Made by a program: the position numbers and the translations under genes. Below the pieces are notes generated by a model. It was not told the origin of the DNA, searched no databases, and saw nothing but the letters and a program-made list of their open reading frames with translations. Positions 37,732-46,504 of a DNA stretch of 64,000 nt are shown piece by piece. Source of the DNA: Synechococcus sp. PCC 7335 (GTDB taxonomy: Bacteria > Cyanobacteriota > Cyanobacteriia > Phormidesmidales > Phormidesmidaceae); contig NZ_DS989904.1 in assembly GCF_000155595.1 (NCBI RefSeq), positions 2,543,290 to 2,607,289 on the forward strand, in the 5' to 3' direction. Within the stretch, counting starts at the first letter, position 1. The number at the start of each line of letters is the position of its first letter.

Positions 37732-38598
37732 TCAGCGGGTACCCTCGGCATCTAATGCCGAGGGCAGTACCCCTTCTGGCACTACGCCTTCCGGTAGTTC
37801 CCAGAACTGTGATCTAGCCTGCAGCCACCCTTCTTTATACCAGCGCTGAATTGCTTTGTTCACTGCCGTTTGTAAGGGGCTGTACTGTTGCCCTTTAGGA
37901 AGGACGACTGCTAGAGGCTCCGCTGAAATAATGTCAGGGAGCATAGAATGGTTCATCAGCGCTCCGCCCTCCATAGTCCATCCAGCTAACACAGAGGCGT
38001 CACCTGCGAAGGCGTCGACCGCACCGCTTTCTACTAGCGTTTGAGCTTCTAAATAACTGCCCACACCCACTTGCTGGGCAGCAGGTAGAAGGTAGCTCAA
38101 TTGAGCTACCGTACTCGATCTTTCTAGAACAGCAATAGTGCCCAGTTGCAAGTCATGGAGGGTGAGGATGTCAGGTGCGCTATCGGTCGGTAGCCGCGTA
38201 ATAAAGGCGGTGCCGTCTAGATAGTATGGGTAGCTGAAGCTAACAATGCGACGGCGGGGTTCAGTAATCGTGAGCGCGGCGATCGCTACGTCTACTCGGT
38301 TCTCTATCACAGCGTCTAAGCGATCCACGTTTCGAGTGGGAACAAGTTCTACAGCGTCGGCATCTCCAAGGAGATCTTCAGCTAACTTGCGGGCAATATC
38401 AATCTCAAATCCGCTGAGCTGATCAGCCGAGTTAAGAAAGCCCATCGGAGGACGGTTATCTTTAACAGCGACGACAAGATAGCCGCGCTCACGGATCTCT
38501 GATAGCTCTGCGGCAAAAGCATTAAGTGACACGAATAGGGGCAGCAAAAACTGTACCCCCAAAATTGATCCAACACCTGCTAGCAGCTTACGTCGCAT
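37732..38598 (-). CDS. Periplasmic solute-binding protein (SBP family 3)
   Basis: 288 residues with a signal peptide (MRRKLLAGVGSILGVQFLLP, cleavage near NAFA-AEL). Bacterial extracellular solute-binding family 3: IRERGYLVVAVKDNRPPMGF, LSGFEIDIARKLAEDLLG, VDVAIAALTITEPRRRIVSF, SYPYYLDGTAFI. This family binds amino acids or similar small molecules for ABC import or signalling. No permease or ATPase gene lies next to it. Ligand unknown. Followed downstream by ycf37, upstream by rplT on the same strand (16 bases between). Confidence 0.85.
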   Translation of the reverse strand: MRRKLLAGVGSILGVQFLLPLFVSLNAFAAELSEIRERGYLVVAVKDNRPPMGFLNSADQLSGFEIDIARKLAEDLLGDADAVELVPTRNVDRLDAVIENRVDVAIAALTITEPRRRIVSFSYPYYLDGTAFITRLPTDSAPDILTLHDLQLGTIAVLERSSTVAQLSYLLPAAQQVGVGSYLEAQTLVESGAVDAFAGDASVLAGWTMEGGALMNHSMLPDIISAEPLAVVLPKGQQYSPLQTAVNKAIQRWYKEGWLQARSQFWELPEGVVPEGVLPSALDAEGTR

Positions 38599-38614
38599 TA
38601 ACCGTCTCTACGCA

Positions 38615-38983
38615 CTAGGTACTAGCCGCAACTTCCTTACTAGTCGCAGCTTCCACAACCTTGGTAAAGGCATTAGGGTCTAGTACTGCTAGCTGAGCTA
38701 GCATCTTACGATTAATTTGGATATCCGCTTTTTTTAGATCGCCAATCAAGCGGCTGTAGGTTGTCCCGTTCAGTCTTGCGGCTGCGTTAATGCGAGCAAT
38801 CCACAAACGACGAAAGTCACGCTTACGCCGACGACGGTCACGATAGGCATTTCGCAGCGCCTTCATAACCTGTTGATTAGCAGTACGGAATAGCTTTGAG
38901 TGAGAACCTCTAAAGCCTTTTGCAAGTTTAAGAACTTTCTTGCGGCGTTTGCGAGCTACATTACCGCGCTTAACACGTGCCAT
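38615..38983 (-). CDS. rplT: 50S ribosomal protein L20
   Basis: 122 residues. Highly basic N-terminus [20 protein letters not shown] and [20 protein letters not shown], then [20 protein letters not shown] and [16 protein letters not shown]. Binds 23S rRNA early in assembly and represses its own operon in several bacteria. Lies 84 bases downstream of rpmI; infC is not adjacent here. Confidence 0.97.
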   Translation of the reverse strand: MARVKRGNVARKRRKKVLKLAKGFRGSHSKLFRTANQQVMKALRNAYRDRRRRKRDFRRLWIARINAAARLNGTTYSRLIGDLKKADIQINRKMLAQLAVLDPNAFTKVVEAATSKEVAAST

Positions 38984-39067
38984 GATCTAGTTTTCCTATT
39001 GAGTGAAGCCTGAATTGGTTGGGCTTTGGTTGGATTTTGATAGAACTGCCTTCGAGGTAGTAAAGCC

Positions 39068-39265
39068 TTACAAATAAGGCATCATCAGCTCTACATTTTG
39101 TACATCGGTTTCGTGTACAGTCGCGATCTTAGAAAGCTTCCGCTTCCGATCCTGGTTTTTACGCTCTAGCAAATGGTTTTTGAAGGCTTTGCGGCGCATG
39201 ATTTTGCCACTACCGCTACGGCGAAAGCGCTTAGCCGCGGCGCGACGAGTTTTGAGCTTGGGCAT
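39068..39265 (-). CDS. rpmI: 50S ribosomal protein L35
   Basis: 65 residues, [20 protein letters not shown] onward with [20 protein letters not shown], the standard L35 sequence. Precedes rplT in an operon. Its leader carries two abutting palindromes at 39290-39317. Confidence 0.97.
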   Translation of the reverse strand: MPKLKTRRAAAKRFRRSGSGKIMRRKAFKNHLLERKNQDRKRKLSKIATVHETDVQNVELMMPYL

Positions 39266-39289
39266 GATAATTGACTTTTTGTCTTTAGT

Positions 39290-39317
39290 TCAGCAGGCTG
39301 CTGAGAAGTTAACTTCT
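39290..39317 (-). promoter_or_regulatory. Two abutting palindromes in the rpmI-rplT leader
   Basis: TCAGCAGGCTGCTGA (39290-39304) and AGAAGTTAACTTCT (39304-39317) are each palindromic and touch end to end, 25 bases upstream of the rpmI start. Such structure could be a leader for autogenous control by L20 or a repressor site; which is unknown. Confidence 0.4.
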
Positions 39318-39426
39318 GTTTCGCAGTCTTTAATAGTACTACACTCTATTAGCTAGCGGTGGGGCTATCTGGCAAAATATGGGGGCAAGTTCTCTTAACT
39401 TACTCTTACATCTTTAGAGCACCTAT

Positions 39427-40197
39427 ATGACCCTTTTCAATCAACGATGGAACCAAAGAAACCAACTTCAGCAGGCATTTGAGACAGCTGCCGCGCTTAA
39501 AATTATTAGCGGATTGACGAATTTGGACCACCATAACGTTGCCAATGTTGTCCAAGCTGCTCAAAAAGGCGGCGCTACTTTTGTAGACATTGCTGCTGAT
39601 ACGGACTTAATACGACTGGTCCGCGGGTTGATTGATCTGCCTATCTGCGTGTCGTCAGTAGAACCCCAAAGATTTGTCGCAGCCGTCGTCGCCGGTGCAG
39701 ACTTAATCGAGATTGGTAACTTCGATGCCTTCTATGCTGAAGGACGGCGATTTGAAGCAGCTGAAGTGCTGGCATTAGCTAAAGAAGCGCGATCGCTTCT
39801 ACCTGATGTCTTGCTTTCAGTCACGGTTCCTCATATCTTGCCGCTAGATGCGCAGGTCACACTTGCAGAAGATCTTGTTGCAATCGGTGTAGATATCATT
39901 CAAACCGAGGGTGGCACTAGCAGTGCTCCAACTCATAGCGGCACGCTTGGCCTGATCGAAAAAGCCGCTCCTTCACTAGCCGCAGCACATGCTATCTCTA
40001 AGGCAGTCTCGGTGCCAGTTCTATGTGCTTCGGGCCTATCTGATGTGACTGCGCCAATGGCGATCGCAGCGGGTGCTTCTGGCGTAGGCGTTGGCTCAGC
40101 GGTTCACAAGCTAAATGATCCCTTGGCGATGACGGCTGTGGTTCGCAGTTTAGTCGAAGCTATACGGATTGCTCGGACGAGAGTCGCTGCGTTGTAG
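39427..40197 (+). CDS. ycf23: Ycf23-like protein (DUF561)
   Basis: 256 residues with the TIM-barrel-like layout of the Ycf23/DUF561 family: AALKIISGLTNLDHHNVANV, GATFVDIAADTDLIR, LPICVSSVEPQRFVAAVVAG, ADLIEIGNFDAFYAEGRRF, LSVTVPHILPLD, VDIIQTEGGTSSAPTHSG and ASGVGVGSAVHKLND. The family is universal in cyanobacteria and many algal plastids, but its function is unknown; the glycine-rich phosphate-binding-like end hints at a small phosphorylated ligand. Terminates at the hairpin 40286-40318. Confidence 0.9.
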   Translation: MTLFNQRWNQRNQLQQAFETAAALKIISGLTNLDHHNVANVVQAAQKGGATFVDIAADTDLIRLVRGLIDLPICVSSVEPQRFVAAVVAGADLIEIGNFDAFYAEGRRFEAAEVLALAKEARSLLPDVLLSVTVPHILPLDAQVTLAEDLVAIGVDIIQTEGGTSSAPTHSGTLGLIEKAAPSLAAAHAISKAVSVPVLCASGLSDVTAPMAIAAGASGVGVGSAVHKLNDPLAMTAVVRSLVEAIRIARTRVAAL

Positions 40198-40285
40198 GCA
40201 GCGTCGTAAACAGCAAGTCGAGAGTGCTACCCGGCTAGCCAGTTCATAGCCGTTAAGTTCGCCGACAATCTCATTCGTTTGCGCG

Positions 40286-40325
40286 GCTCAGAAATCTGGA
40301 ACATCAAGATTTCTGAGCTTTATTA
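40286..40325 (+). terminator. Rho-independent terminator of ycf23
   Basis: GCTCAGAAATCT (40286-40297) and AGATTTCTGAGC (40307-40318) are perfect 12-base inverted copies with a nine-base loop, followed by TTTATTAAT. It lies 89 bases past the ycf23 stop. The same element could also serve pyrE weakly from the opposite strand. Confidence 0.8.
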
Positions 40326-40398
40326 ATCTCTTGAGCTTAAGTGCCCTGTTCTTGATTGCCCCTTTATGGAAGGAAGCGTACTGAGTTAGCGCGTATAG

Positions 40399-40992
40399 TT
40401 AGCGCGATCGCCAATAAGCCTTGATCTGCTCGATTGTAAAGATAGGCCGAAAGCTTAATCCAGCCGCTTCGTACAGCGTCCTACCTCCCTGCTGTCTGTC
40501 GACCAAAGACAAGATTTCACCGACAACGTACCCTGCTGCTCTTAGCCTTTCGACTGCCTGCATCGCCGATGCACCCGTTGTCACGACATCTTCCAAGATA
40601 ACAACTGCGCTGCCTTCAGGCAGCGTGGGCCCCTCAATATAAGCCTGAGTACCATGGCCTTTAGCCTTCTTTCTAATGATCAAGGGCGTGATCGATCTGC
40701 CTTCATAAGCACCCGCAACACTGACTGCACTGACCATCGGGTCTGCGCCTAATGTCAAGCCCCCTACGCCGACGGTGCTTTTTGGCAACATATCTAGCAA
40801 AACGCGTGCCACCATTAGGCCCCCTTGGGCATGCAGCGTTACTTGCTTACCATTGATGTAATAGTCGCTTTTCTGTCCAGAAGAAAGCGTGAAATCACCT
40901 TCTTTATAAGCAACCTGACAAATTAGCTCGAGAAGCATCTGACGCAGCGTTGTCAAGTCAACAGTAGGTAGTTCAGTCAATGGGACATGCAT
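40399..40992 (-). CDS. pyrE: Orotate phosphoribosyltransferase
   Basis: 197 residues. Transfers ribose phosphate from PRPP to orotate in UMP synthesis. Blocks: KEGDFTLSSGQKSDYYINGK, GVGGLTLGADPMVSAVS, LIIRKKAKGHGTQAYIEGP and the PRPP-binding loop AVVILEDVVTTGASAMQAVE. No other pyrimidine gene is adjacent. Convergent with ycf23. Confidence 0.96.
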   Translation of the reverse strand: MHVPLTELPTVDLTTLRQMLLELICQVAYKEGDFTLSSGQKSDYYINGKQVTLHAQGGLMVARVLLDMLPKSTVGVGGLTLGADPMVSAVSVAGAYEGRSITPLIIRKKAKGHGTQAYIEGPTLPEGSAVVILEDVVTTGASAMQAVERLRAAGYVVGEILSLVDRQQGGRTLYEAAGLSFRPIFTIEQIKAYWRSR

Positions 40993-41161
40993 AGATTATC
41001 GGCTTAGCAAAAGGCTAGATTAAGGTATTAGGTATCAAGATTCTATTCGAGCCGGGAACCTTTAGGTTGATAGAAACAAAGTTCATAGCCTGTTCCTTGA
41101 TGACACAGACTAGGCCAATTACAAAACGCGAAAAGATACACCAGTAGAAGCCATAGAGGAA

Positions 41162-41626
41162 ATGACGATGACGATGTGTAGAGATCTCAATCTATTGAAA
41201 ATCTTCTATAAAAGCTGTCTGGGCTTAGCTAGCACCTTAGCAACTGCGGGCTTTATGGCTGTGATGCTATTACCTGCTGCTGCTCAAGAACCACAAGTTG
41301 CTCAAGAACCACAAACAGTACTAGATACGCTAGAAGATATCGTAGAAAATCGGTCTGGCGATTACTTTCGCAACCGGTCTTTGCTCGGTCAAGCTAGCTT
41401 TATTACCGGAATAGGCGGGTTTCCAGAAAATCGTTTAGCTCAGGATACCGAATCGCTATCTGGAGCATACAACGAATTATTAATCTTACAAACCCAGAAC
41501 ACCCCAACTCTGCGGGTGCCTGATCTACCTAATCCCTATACAAGCTCAGTGCAGCTATTACTCACCGCCGAATTCGATAGCCGCATTGATGATAGCGAAC
41601 TTAACTTCGAACCGATTCCTCGATGA
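41162..41626 (+). CDS. Hypothetical exported protein
   Basis: 154 residues, not recognised. A signal-like segment (YKSCLGLASTLATAGFMAVM then LLPAAAQ) suggests export with cleavage near AAAQ. The mature start is an in-frame 18-base duplication encoding AQEPQV AQEPQT (41282-41299 repeated at 41300). The rest is acidic and polar. The start region reads ATGACGATGACGATG; the second ATG (41168) has the best spacing to GAGG, so the first one at 41162 may be wrong by two codons. Function unknown. Confidence 0.58.
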   Translation: MTMTMCRDLNLLKIFYKSCLGLASTLATAGFMAVMLLPAAAQEPQVAQEPQTVLDTLEDIVENRSGDYFRNRSLLGQASFITGIGGFPENRLAQDTESLSGAYNELLILQTQNTPTLRVPDLPNPYTSSVQLLLTAEFDSRIDDSELNFEPIPR

Positions 41627-41807
41627 TAGATAGTCGTTAGATGAATTCCTAAGGCCTTGGCATTGTCTACATTGAACTACGCCAGACGAAACCCTGCCCC
41701 CTAGCCACAAACGACTAAGCGATAGGTTTAATCCCCATCACTTTAATCACTTAGCTTGCGACACTTGCAACTGCTAGAACGTTCATGCACCGCAGACTAA
41801 ATGACGC

Positions 41808-41858
41808 GCAAGCGTCGTAGGCGTAGACTTCTCTTAGAGTATGCAATCCGACGCTTGC
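41808..41858. repeat. Inverted repeat with dispersed cyanobacterial repeat motif
   Basis: GCAAGCGTCG (41808-41817) and CGACGCTTGC (41849-41858) are perfect inverted copies. Between them, CTTCTCTTAGAGTATGCA (41828-41845) is the exact reverse complement of a segment at 49661-49679. This looks like a remnant of a small palindromic interspersed repeat. Confidence 0.55.
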
Positions 41859-41896
41859 TATGCAAACAAAGCGAAGAGGTGTTTTCAATGAAGGTA

Positions 41897-41969
41897 TCCA
41901 GGGTGCAGGAGTTGAACCTGCCTGGGGCGAATTATGAGTTCGCTGCCTAATCCGCTCGGCCAACCCTGG
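41897..41969 (-). tRNA. tRNA with anticodon CAU (Ile2 or elongator Met)
   Basis: The minus strand folds as a full cloverleaf of 73 bases: acceptor CCAGGGT/ACCCTGG, D arm GCC/GGC, anticodon stem GCGAA/TTCGC around loop CTCATAA, T arm GCAGG TTCAACT CCTGC and discriminator A. The 1:72 pair is C-G, so it is not the initiator (which has a C-A mismatch). The D arm TGGCCGAGCGGATTAGGC resembles plastid trnI-CAU more than elongator Met, so lysidine-modified Ile2 is plausible. CCA is not encoded. Confidence 0.88.
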
Positions 41970-42137
41970 TCGTTGTCTAATATACTATCTTGACTATCTA
42001 TCAGTCATCGTTCTAGCAAAAAAAGCTAATACACTTAATCTTTTGAACCTAATTTTTTGAATATAGAATTCAAAACGACTTCCAATCGGTTTGGACAATC
42101 GGCTTTTAAGAAAATAGCCTTAAAGTTAAAGAAACAA

Positions 42138-42215
42138 CGCGAAATCGGTTGAAGGTGGGTTAGACTCCCGCAGTGTTACAGCCAGTGCCGTAGAAGTTTG
42201 AGGTCAGCTCTTCTT
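42138..42215 (+). promoter_or_regulatory. Structured leader, possible cobalamin-riboswitch-like fragment
   Basis: The leader of the small gene at 42216 contains GAAGGTGGGTTAGACTCC, then CGCAGTGTTACAGCCAGTGC. The spacing of GGT...GACTCC-CGC-AGTG-TTACAGCCAGTGCC recalls parts of cobalamin riboswitches (GGTGxxAxTCC, CCCGC and the GCCAG box), but core elements are incomplete, so this is a weak call. Confidence 0.25.
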
Positions 42216-42467
42216 ATGAAAATCAATCCTACCGTTGCCTTTACCCTAATTCTATTAACATTGATGATTGGCTCTGGTATCGTCAGCTCATCTTGGGGCT
42301 ATGCGATCGGTCGTCAGGCCCTAACCGGTGTTCGTCAACCTGAAACCAGGCCGGCTAATGCGGTTATCGCCAATCGTAGCGACGGTAAGAAAGGTGAGCT
42401 AGTGTTTCTTGACGAAGATAAAATTATCAACGATGTGAACAATCGTATAACAGGTGATAGCAATTAG
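42216..42467 (+). CDS. Small single-helix membrane or exported protein
   Basis: 83 residues from the ATG at 42216, preceded by GAGGTC; a TTG at 42198 would add six residues. The N-terminal segment TVAFTLILLTLMIGSGIVSS is a signal anchor or signal peptide. The remainder, WGYAIGRQALTGVRQPETRP and ELVFLDEDKIINDVNNRI, is polar. Not recognised, but conserved-looking. Possibly linked to the structured leader just upstream. Confidence 0.6.
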   Translation: MKINPTVAFTLILLTLMIGSGIVSSSWGYAIGRQALTGVRQPETRPANAVIANRSDGKKGELVFLDEDKIINDVNNRITGDSN

Positions 42468-42575
42468 TAGTTGGATAGGCTAGTAGTTGGTGAATAGGCT
42501 CTCTTGAATAGACATGATTAAACGAATTCGTTTGAACTGGCTTCGCTGTGCTGTCTTGATTGCGAGCTAGTTATC

Positions 42576-44006
42576 TTGCCTTTTGCTGTACTACTTCAGA
42601 TTCAACCGCTGTTAACTAGGACAGAGGTTGCTGTTCGGTTGCTATCGGTAGTAGCGCTAATCTTGTTAAACGCCTTTTTTGTAACAGTAGAGTTTTCTAT
42701 TGTTTCAGCCAGGCGATCGCGCATCAATCAGCTTGCCACTAGCGGCGACCTACAGGCGCAAACGGTTCAGAAACTCCAACAAAAGCTTAACAGTTTGCTC
42801 TCTACAACCCAGCTTGGCATCACGCTATCTAGCCTGGCATTGGGCTGGATAGGCGAGCATACCATGGCCGCTTTAATCATCCACTGGCTCGCTCGCTTAC
42901 CCATTCAAGATAGGTTTTCTGAGTTTTTCTCTCACTCGATTGCCTTACCTTCAGCCTTTCTACTGCTGGCCTATTTGCAGATTGTGCTAGGTGAGCTTTG
43001 TCCAAAATCAGTTGCACTTAGCTACCCCGAGCATATTGCTCGCTTCTTGGGCCCACCTAGCCTTACCATCGCTCGCTTGCTTAAGCCATTTGTATGGCTG
43101 CTCAATCAATCCACCACCCTTCTACTCACTATTTTGGGCATCGGCATTAAAGATGACAGCACCGGACGCTACGGTGGTGTTACCCCCGAAGAGCTGAGGT
43201 TGTTGATCAACACTTCCACAGAAGTCCCTGCGCTGAAGAAAGGTGAACGAGAGATCCTCAGCAATGTTTTCGAATTTCGCGGAGCCACCGTGGAAGAGAT
43301 CATGGTACCTCGAACACAAATTGCTGCACTTCCGCTCTCAGCAACTTTTCAGGACTTACTCGATGAAATTGTACGTTCAAAGCACTCTCGATATCCAATC
43401 ATAGGCGAGTCTTTAGACAATGTTTTGGGCATGATCAACTTTCACGATCTAGCACTTCCACTTTCTAGAGAAGAACTCTCGTCTCAATCCTCTATAGAGC
43501 CCTGGATTAAGACTGCTAAAGTCGTACCTGAAACACTACCGCTCAATGACTTGCTAACTCAAATGCAACAGTCAGCAAAGGAAATGGTCATTGTAGTTGA
43601 TGAGTACGGTGGAACCGCTGGACTAGTGACCTTTCGAGACTTGACCGCCAAAATAATTGGAGACGCCGACAACACTGAGTCAATCGGAAAAATCATCTAC
43701 CAAGATAACCACACAGTCATATTCCCGGCGCAGACCGATTTAGAAGATGTCAACGAACGGCTCTCCGTAGCCCTACCTACTAGTGAAAACTACGTGACAT
43801 TGGGGGGCTTCGTCATCTTTGAGCTGCAGAGGATACCACAAGTCAATGAACAACTGATTTACGAAGATCTAGAGCTAACAGTGGCCGCTGCAGAAGGACC
43901 GAGGCTTACTAAAATAAAAATTCGTCGTTTAGGAAAAGCGCTCGTAGTGAGTAATGCAGGCACACCTGCAGCGCTTAGAAAAGCTACTAATCGCAGAGTA
44001 CTCTGA
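42576..44006 (+). CDS. CNNM/CorC family membrane protein (hemolysin-like)
   Basis: 476 residues from a TTG; no better start is available in frame. An N-terminal DUF21/CNNM transmembrane domain (~15-205) contains ILLNAFFVTVEFSIVSARRS, QLGITLSSLALGWIGE and LQIVLGELCPKSVALSYPE. Two CBS domains follow (~225-345), with the linking IMVPRTQIAALPLS and MVIVVDEYGGTAGLVTFRDL, then a CorC_HlyC C-terminal domain with DVNERLSVALP and TLGGFVIFEL. CNNM proteins mediate Mg2+ or Na+/Mg2+ transport; CBS domains bind ATP-Mg. The short tandem repeat after the stop is listed separately. Confidence 0.9.
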   Translation: MPFAVLLQIQPLLTRTEVAVRLLSVVALILLNAFFVTVEFSIVSARRSRINQLATSGDLQAQTVQKLQQKLNSLLSTTQLGITLSSLALGWIGEHTMAALIIHWLARLPIQDRFSEFFSHSIALPSAFLLLAYLQIVLGELCPKSVALSYPEHIARFLGPPSLTIARLLKPFVWLLNQSTTLLLTILGIGIKDDSTGRYGGVTPEELRLLINTSTEVPALKKGEREILSNVFEFRGATVEEIMVPRTQIAALPLSATFQDLLDEIVRSKHSRYPIIGESLDNVLGMINFHDLALPLSREELSSQSSIEPWIKTAKVVPETLPLNDLLTQMQQSAKEMVIVVDEYGGTAGLVTFRDLTAKIIGDADNTESIGKIIYQDNHTVIFPAQTDLEDVNERLSVALPTSENYVTLGGFVIFELQRIPQVNEQLIYEDLELTVAAAEGPRLTKIKIRRLGKALVVSNAGTPAALRKATNRRVL

Positions 44007-44040
44007 ATAGAGCCTTCTAATAGAGCCTTCTAATAGAGCC
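44006..44040. repeat. 13-base tandem duplication after the CNNM gene
   Basis: AATAGAGCCTTCT occurs at 44006-44018 and 44019-44031, followed by a partial third copy AATAGAGCC. The stop codon of the CNNM gene falls in the first copy. A second tandem pair, GGCGTTTGGAA, follows at 44072-44082 and 44083-44093. Confidence 0.85.
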
Positions 44041-44424
44041 CTTTCATAATGGCCCTTACCTCGCATGACAGGGCGTTTGGAAGGCGTTTGGAAGGCGATG
44101 GAAGTCCTTCAAGGATTACTCTTTTGAAACCAGCTAAAACTATTTCAGTACCTCACTCACTCACCCTTTTGAGTCAGTTAACAAATCGTCTAGGGAAAGA
44201 CATTTTAGTAAGTACTTCTATAGTAAAGTTTACAATATAGATAAATAATAGTAATGTGCAAAGGCATTCACACATGCTGTGCATTTACAAAACATAGGTT
44301 ACTTAGCCGCTGTCATGTAGGGGTTTGCCTAGATCGCTGTACTTGAGCTAAGTGACAAATAGTCCAGTTCTGCGCAATGTCCCTTTGCAATAGAACACCC
44401 ATCATTGTCAAGAGGTGCAGGTCC
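44007..44424. other. Intergenic region with repeats, upstream of dehydrogenase
   Basis: About 420 bases. Besides the tandem pairs at 44006-44040 and 44072-44093 the sequence is AT-rich towards 44230 and shows no convincing gene. The promoter of the following gene should lie here. Confidence 0.4.
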
Positions 44425-45516
44425 ATGCAGAGTCAGTTGTTATCCCTTGCAGACGCTAGACCGTACAGCCGAAATCAACCCGAGCCGATTAGGGTTGGGG
44501 TGATTGGCATCGGTAACATGGGTCAGCATCATGTGCGGGTGCTCTCTATGATCAAAGATGTTGAACTGATGGGTGTTGCTGATATCAACGCTGAGCTGGG
44601 AATTGAGACCGCTAGTAAGTATCAGATCAACTATTTTGATGACTATCACAAGCTTTTACCTCATGTAGATGCTGTTTGTGTAGCGGTCCCCACCCGGCTA
44701 CATCACTCCGTGGGTATGGCTTGTTTGAAAGCAGGCGTCCATGTCTTAGTTGAGAAGCCAATTGCCGCTAGCATAGGCGAAGCCGAATCTTTGGTCAACG
44801 CAGCTGCCGATCTGAACTGCATTTTGCAGGTGGGTCATATCGAACGCTTCAATCCGGCCTTCAAGGAACTACACAATGTTTTGAAGACTGAAGAAGTTTT
44901 AGCGATTGAAGCTCGAAGAATGAGTCCATATTCAAAACGAGCTAACGATGTCTCGGTTGTGCTTGATTTGATGATTCACGATATTGATCTTATTTTGGAA
45001 CTAGCCAATTCAACCGTTGTAGAGTTGACAGCTAGCGGTAACAAGGGCGCAAGTTCACCTTATTTGGACTACGTAACAGCGACTTTGGGCTTTGCAAATG
45101 GCATTGTAGCTACCGTGACCGCTAGTAAGGTGACTCATCGAAAGATTAGAAAGATCTCCGCGCATTGCCGGCAGTCACTGACTGAAGCGGACTTTCTTAA
45201 TAACAAGATTGAGATCCATCGTCAGACAACAGAGAATTGCATGGCAGACTATGGCCAGGTTCTCTACCGTCAAGATGGGCTAATTGAGCAGGTATACACT
45301 AGCAACACAGAACCTTTGCATGCTGAACTAGAGCATTTTATTCATTGTGTGAGGGGAGGTTATCAACCTTCTGTCGGTGGAAAGCAGGCACTAAAGGCAC
45401 TGCGGTTAGCAAGCTTGATTGAGCAGATGGCGCTCGACGGGAAAGCTTGGAAATCTTCGGCCGACCTAAGAATGGCTTTAGAACCTACAGCACCTATCGC
45501 GGCAAGTCACAGGTAG
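44425..45516 (+). CDS. Gfo/Idh/MocA family oxidoreductase
   Basis: 363 residues from the ATG at 44425, preferred to an upstream ATG at 44377 because AGGTGCAGGTCC lies just ahead and the shorter form matches the family. N-terminal Rossmann domain: IRVGVIGIGNMGQHHVRVLS, VAVPTRLHHSVG, and VHVLVEKPIAASIGEAESL. The C-terminal domain continues with QVGHIERFNPAFKEL, and an Asp-His pair in VLDLMIHDIDLILEL. Members oxidise sugars, often nucleotide sugars such as UDP-GlcNAc derivatives; substrate here unknown. Not operon-linked to sugar genes. Confidence 0.88.
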   Translation: MQSQLLSLADARPYSRNQPEPIRVGVIGIGNMGQHHVRVLSMIKDVELMGVADINAELGIETASKYQINYFDDYHKLLPHVDAVCVAVPTRLHHSVGMACLKAGVHVLVEKPIAASIGEAESLVNAAADLNCILQVGHIERFNPAFKELHNVLKTEEVLAIEARRMSPYSKRANDVSVVLDLMIHDIDLILELANSTVVELTASGNKGASSPYLDYVTATLGFANGIVATVTASKVTHRKIRKISAHCRQSLTEADFLNNKIEIHRQTTENCMADYGQVLYRQDGLIEQVYTSNTEPLHAELEHFIHCVRGGYQPSVGGKQALKALRLASLIEQMALDGKAWKSSADLRMALEPTAPIAASHR

Positions 45517-45765
45517 TGGTTAATGTCAACAGTGAGATTACATTCGAGACAATGAGGCTACTCACCAGCTAATTGCCTGTAGAGCTTATCGCTAGTAGCG
45601 GAATGCATTTTGCTGTTGTCGAAGCATTTAACCTTGTAGGACAAGGGTTGTAGCGTTGCTGAGATAGACCGCTCTAACTTGCGAACATGTCTAATCTCAT
45701 GAAAGTCTATCTGTGTAGATAGAGTACTCCGTAGATAATGAAAGAGTGAATCATTGGGTGAAAAG

Positions 45766-46155
45766 ATGGTTGATATTTTGTATCCACTGCACGTTGCTAT
45801 ACAGGTCAGCGATCTAGCTGTATCTGACCGTTTTTACACCGATATCGTTGGGCTACGCAAGGTCGACAGACAGCTAAGCTTTCCAGGTAGCTGGTATCAG
45901 ATCGGAGACTTTCAGCTGCATCTGATCGTAAGCAAGTGGGCAGCTAATCCCGTCAGAGAAGACAAGTGGGGTAGGCACCCCCATGTGACTTTTGCGATCG
46001 CTGATCTAAGCAGTATCAAACAGTCACTGATCGAACAAGAAGTCCCCTTTCAAATGAGTTCATCAGGTAGAGCGGCGCTGTTTGTCAAAGATCCAGATGG
46101 AAATGTTGTGGAACTTTTAGAAGTAGAAAAAGAAGCGGAAAAGCGAGAAGACTAG
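45766..46155 (+). CDS. VOC family (glyoxalase/bleomycin resistance) protein
   Basis: 129 residues from the ATG at 45766; a TTG 12 bases upstream is possible. Two beta-alpha-beta-beta-beta modules: LHVAIQVSDLAVSDRFYTDI with VGLRKVDRQLSFPGSWYQIG, and HPHVTFAIADLSSIKQSLIE with ALFVKDPDGNVVELLEVE. Metal ligands expected of VOC enzymes (His in LHVAI, Glu in VELLEV) are present. Substrate unknown; glyoxalase I is only one of many options. The C-terminus is rich in Glu/Lys. Confidence 0.87.
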   Translation: MVDILYPLHVAIQVSDLAVSDRFYTDIVGLRKVDRQLSFPGSWYQIGDFQLHLIVSKWAANPVREDKWGRHPHVTFAIADLSSIKQSLIEQEVPFQMSSSGRAALFVKDPDGNVVELLEVEKEAEKRED

Positions 46156-46504
46156 CGAAGTAAAGGGTTTAATCTTGACTTTTCTAAGTATATTAACTGT
46201 TGTTTTTTAAGGCTTCACTTGAGTCTTTTAAAGTTATCCACGATCCGAACTAAGCTATGGTGATCGCCATTGCACACTGCATATTGACGACAGGACATTG
46301 GCGATAGGTAAGACCGTTGATGCATATAGTGCTACTACACCTGTTATAGAAATTGAGAATTAATACCTAATGTACTTCATTCCATGAGCTGCAGCTTACA
46401 GGCTAGTTACTTTTTGTAGGATGCTGGGCTAACTGACAAGAGAAGGATTCCCTTGCCGTATCGGCAATCAACTGAAAATTCTCTTCCAATAGGCATCTCT
46501 ACTC
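46156..46504. other. Intergenic region, no gene seen
   Basis: About 350 bases between the VOC gene and a response regulator. It contains a T-rich run TGTTGTTTTTTAAGG near 46199 that may end the upstream transcript, without a clear stem. No frame or RNA gene recognised. Confidence 0.4.

Noticed and set aside
41751..41963. 70-codon minus-strand frame over the tRNA
   Set aside because: It reads through the tRNA and a repeat element; not a real gene.
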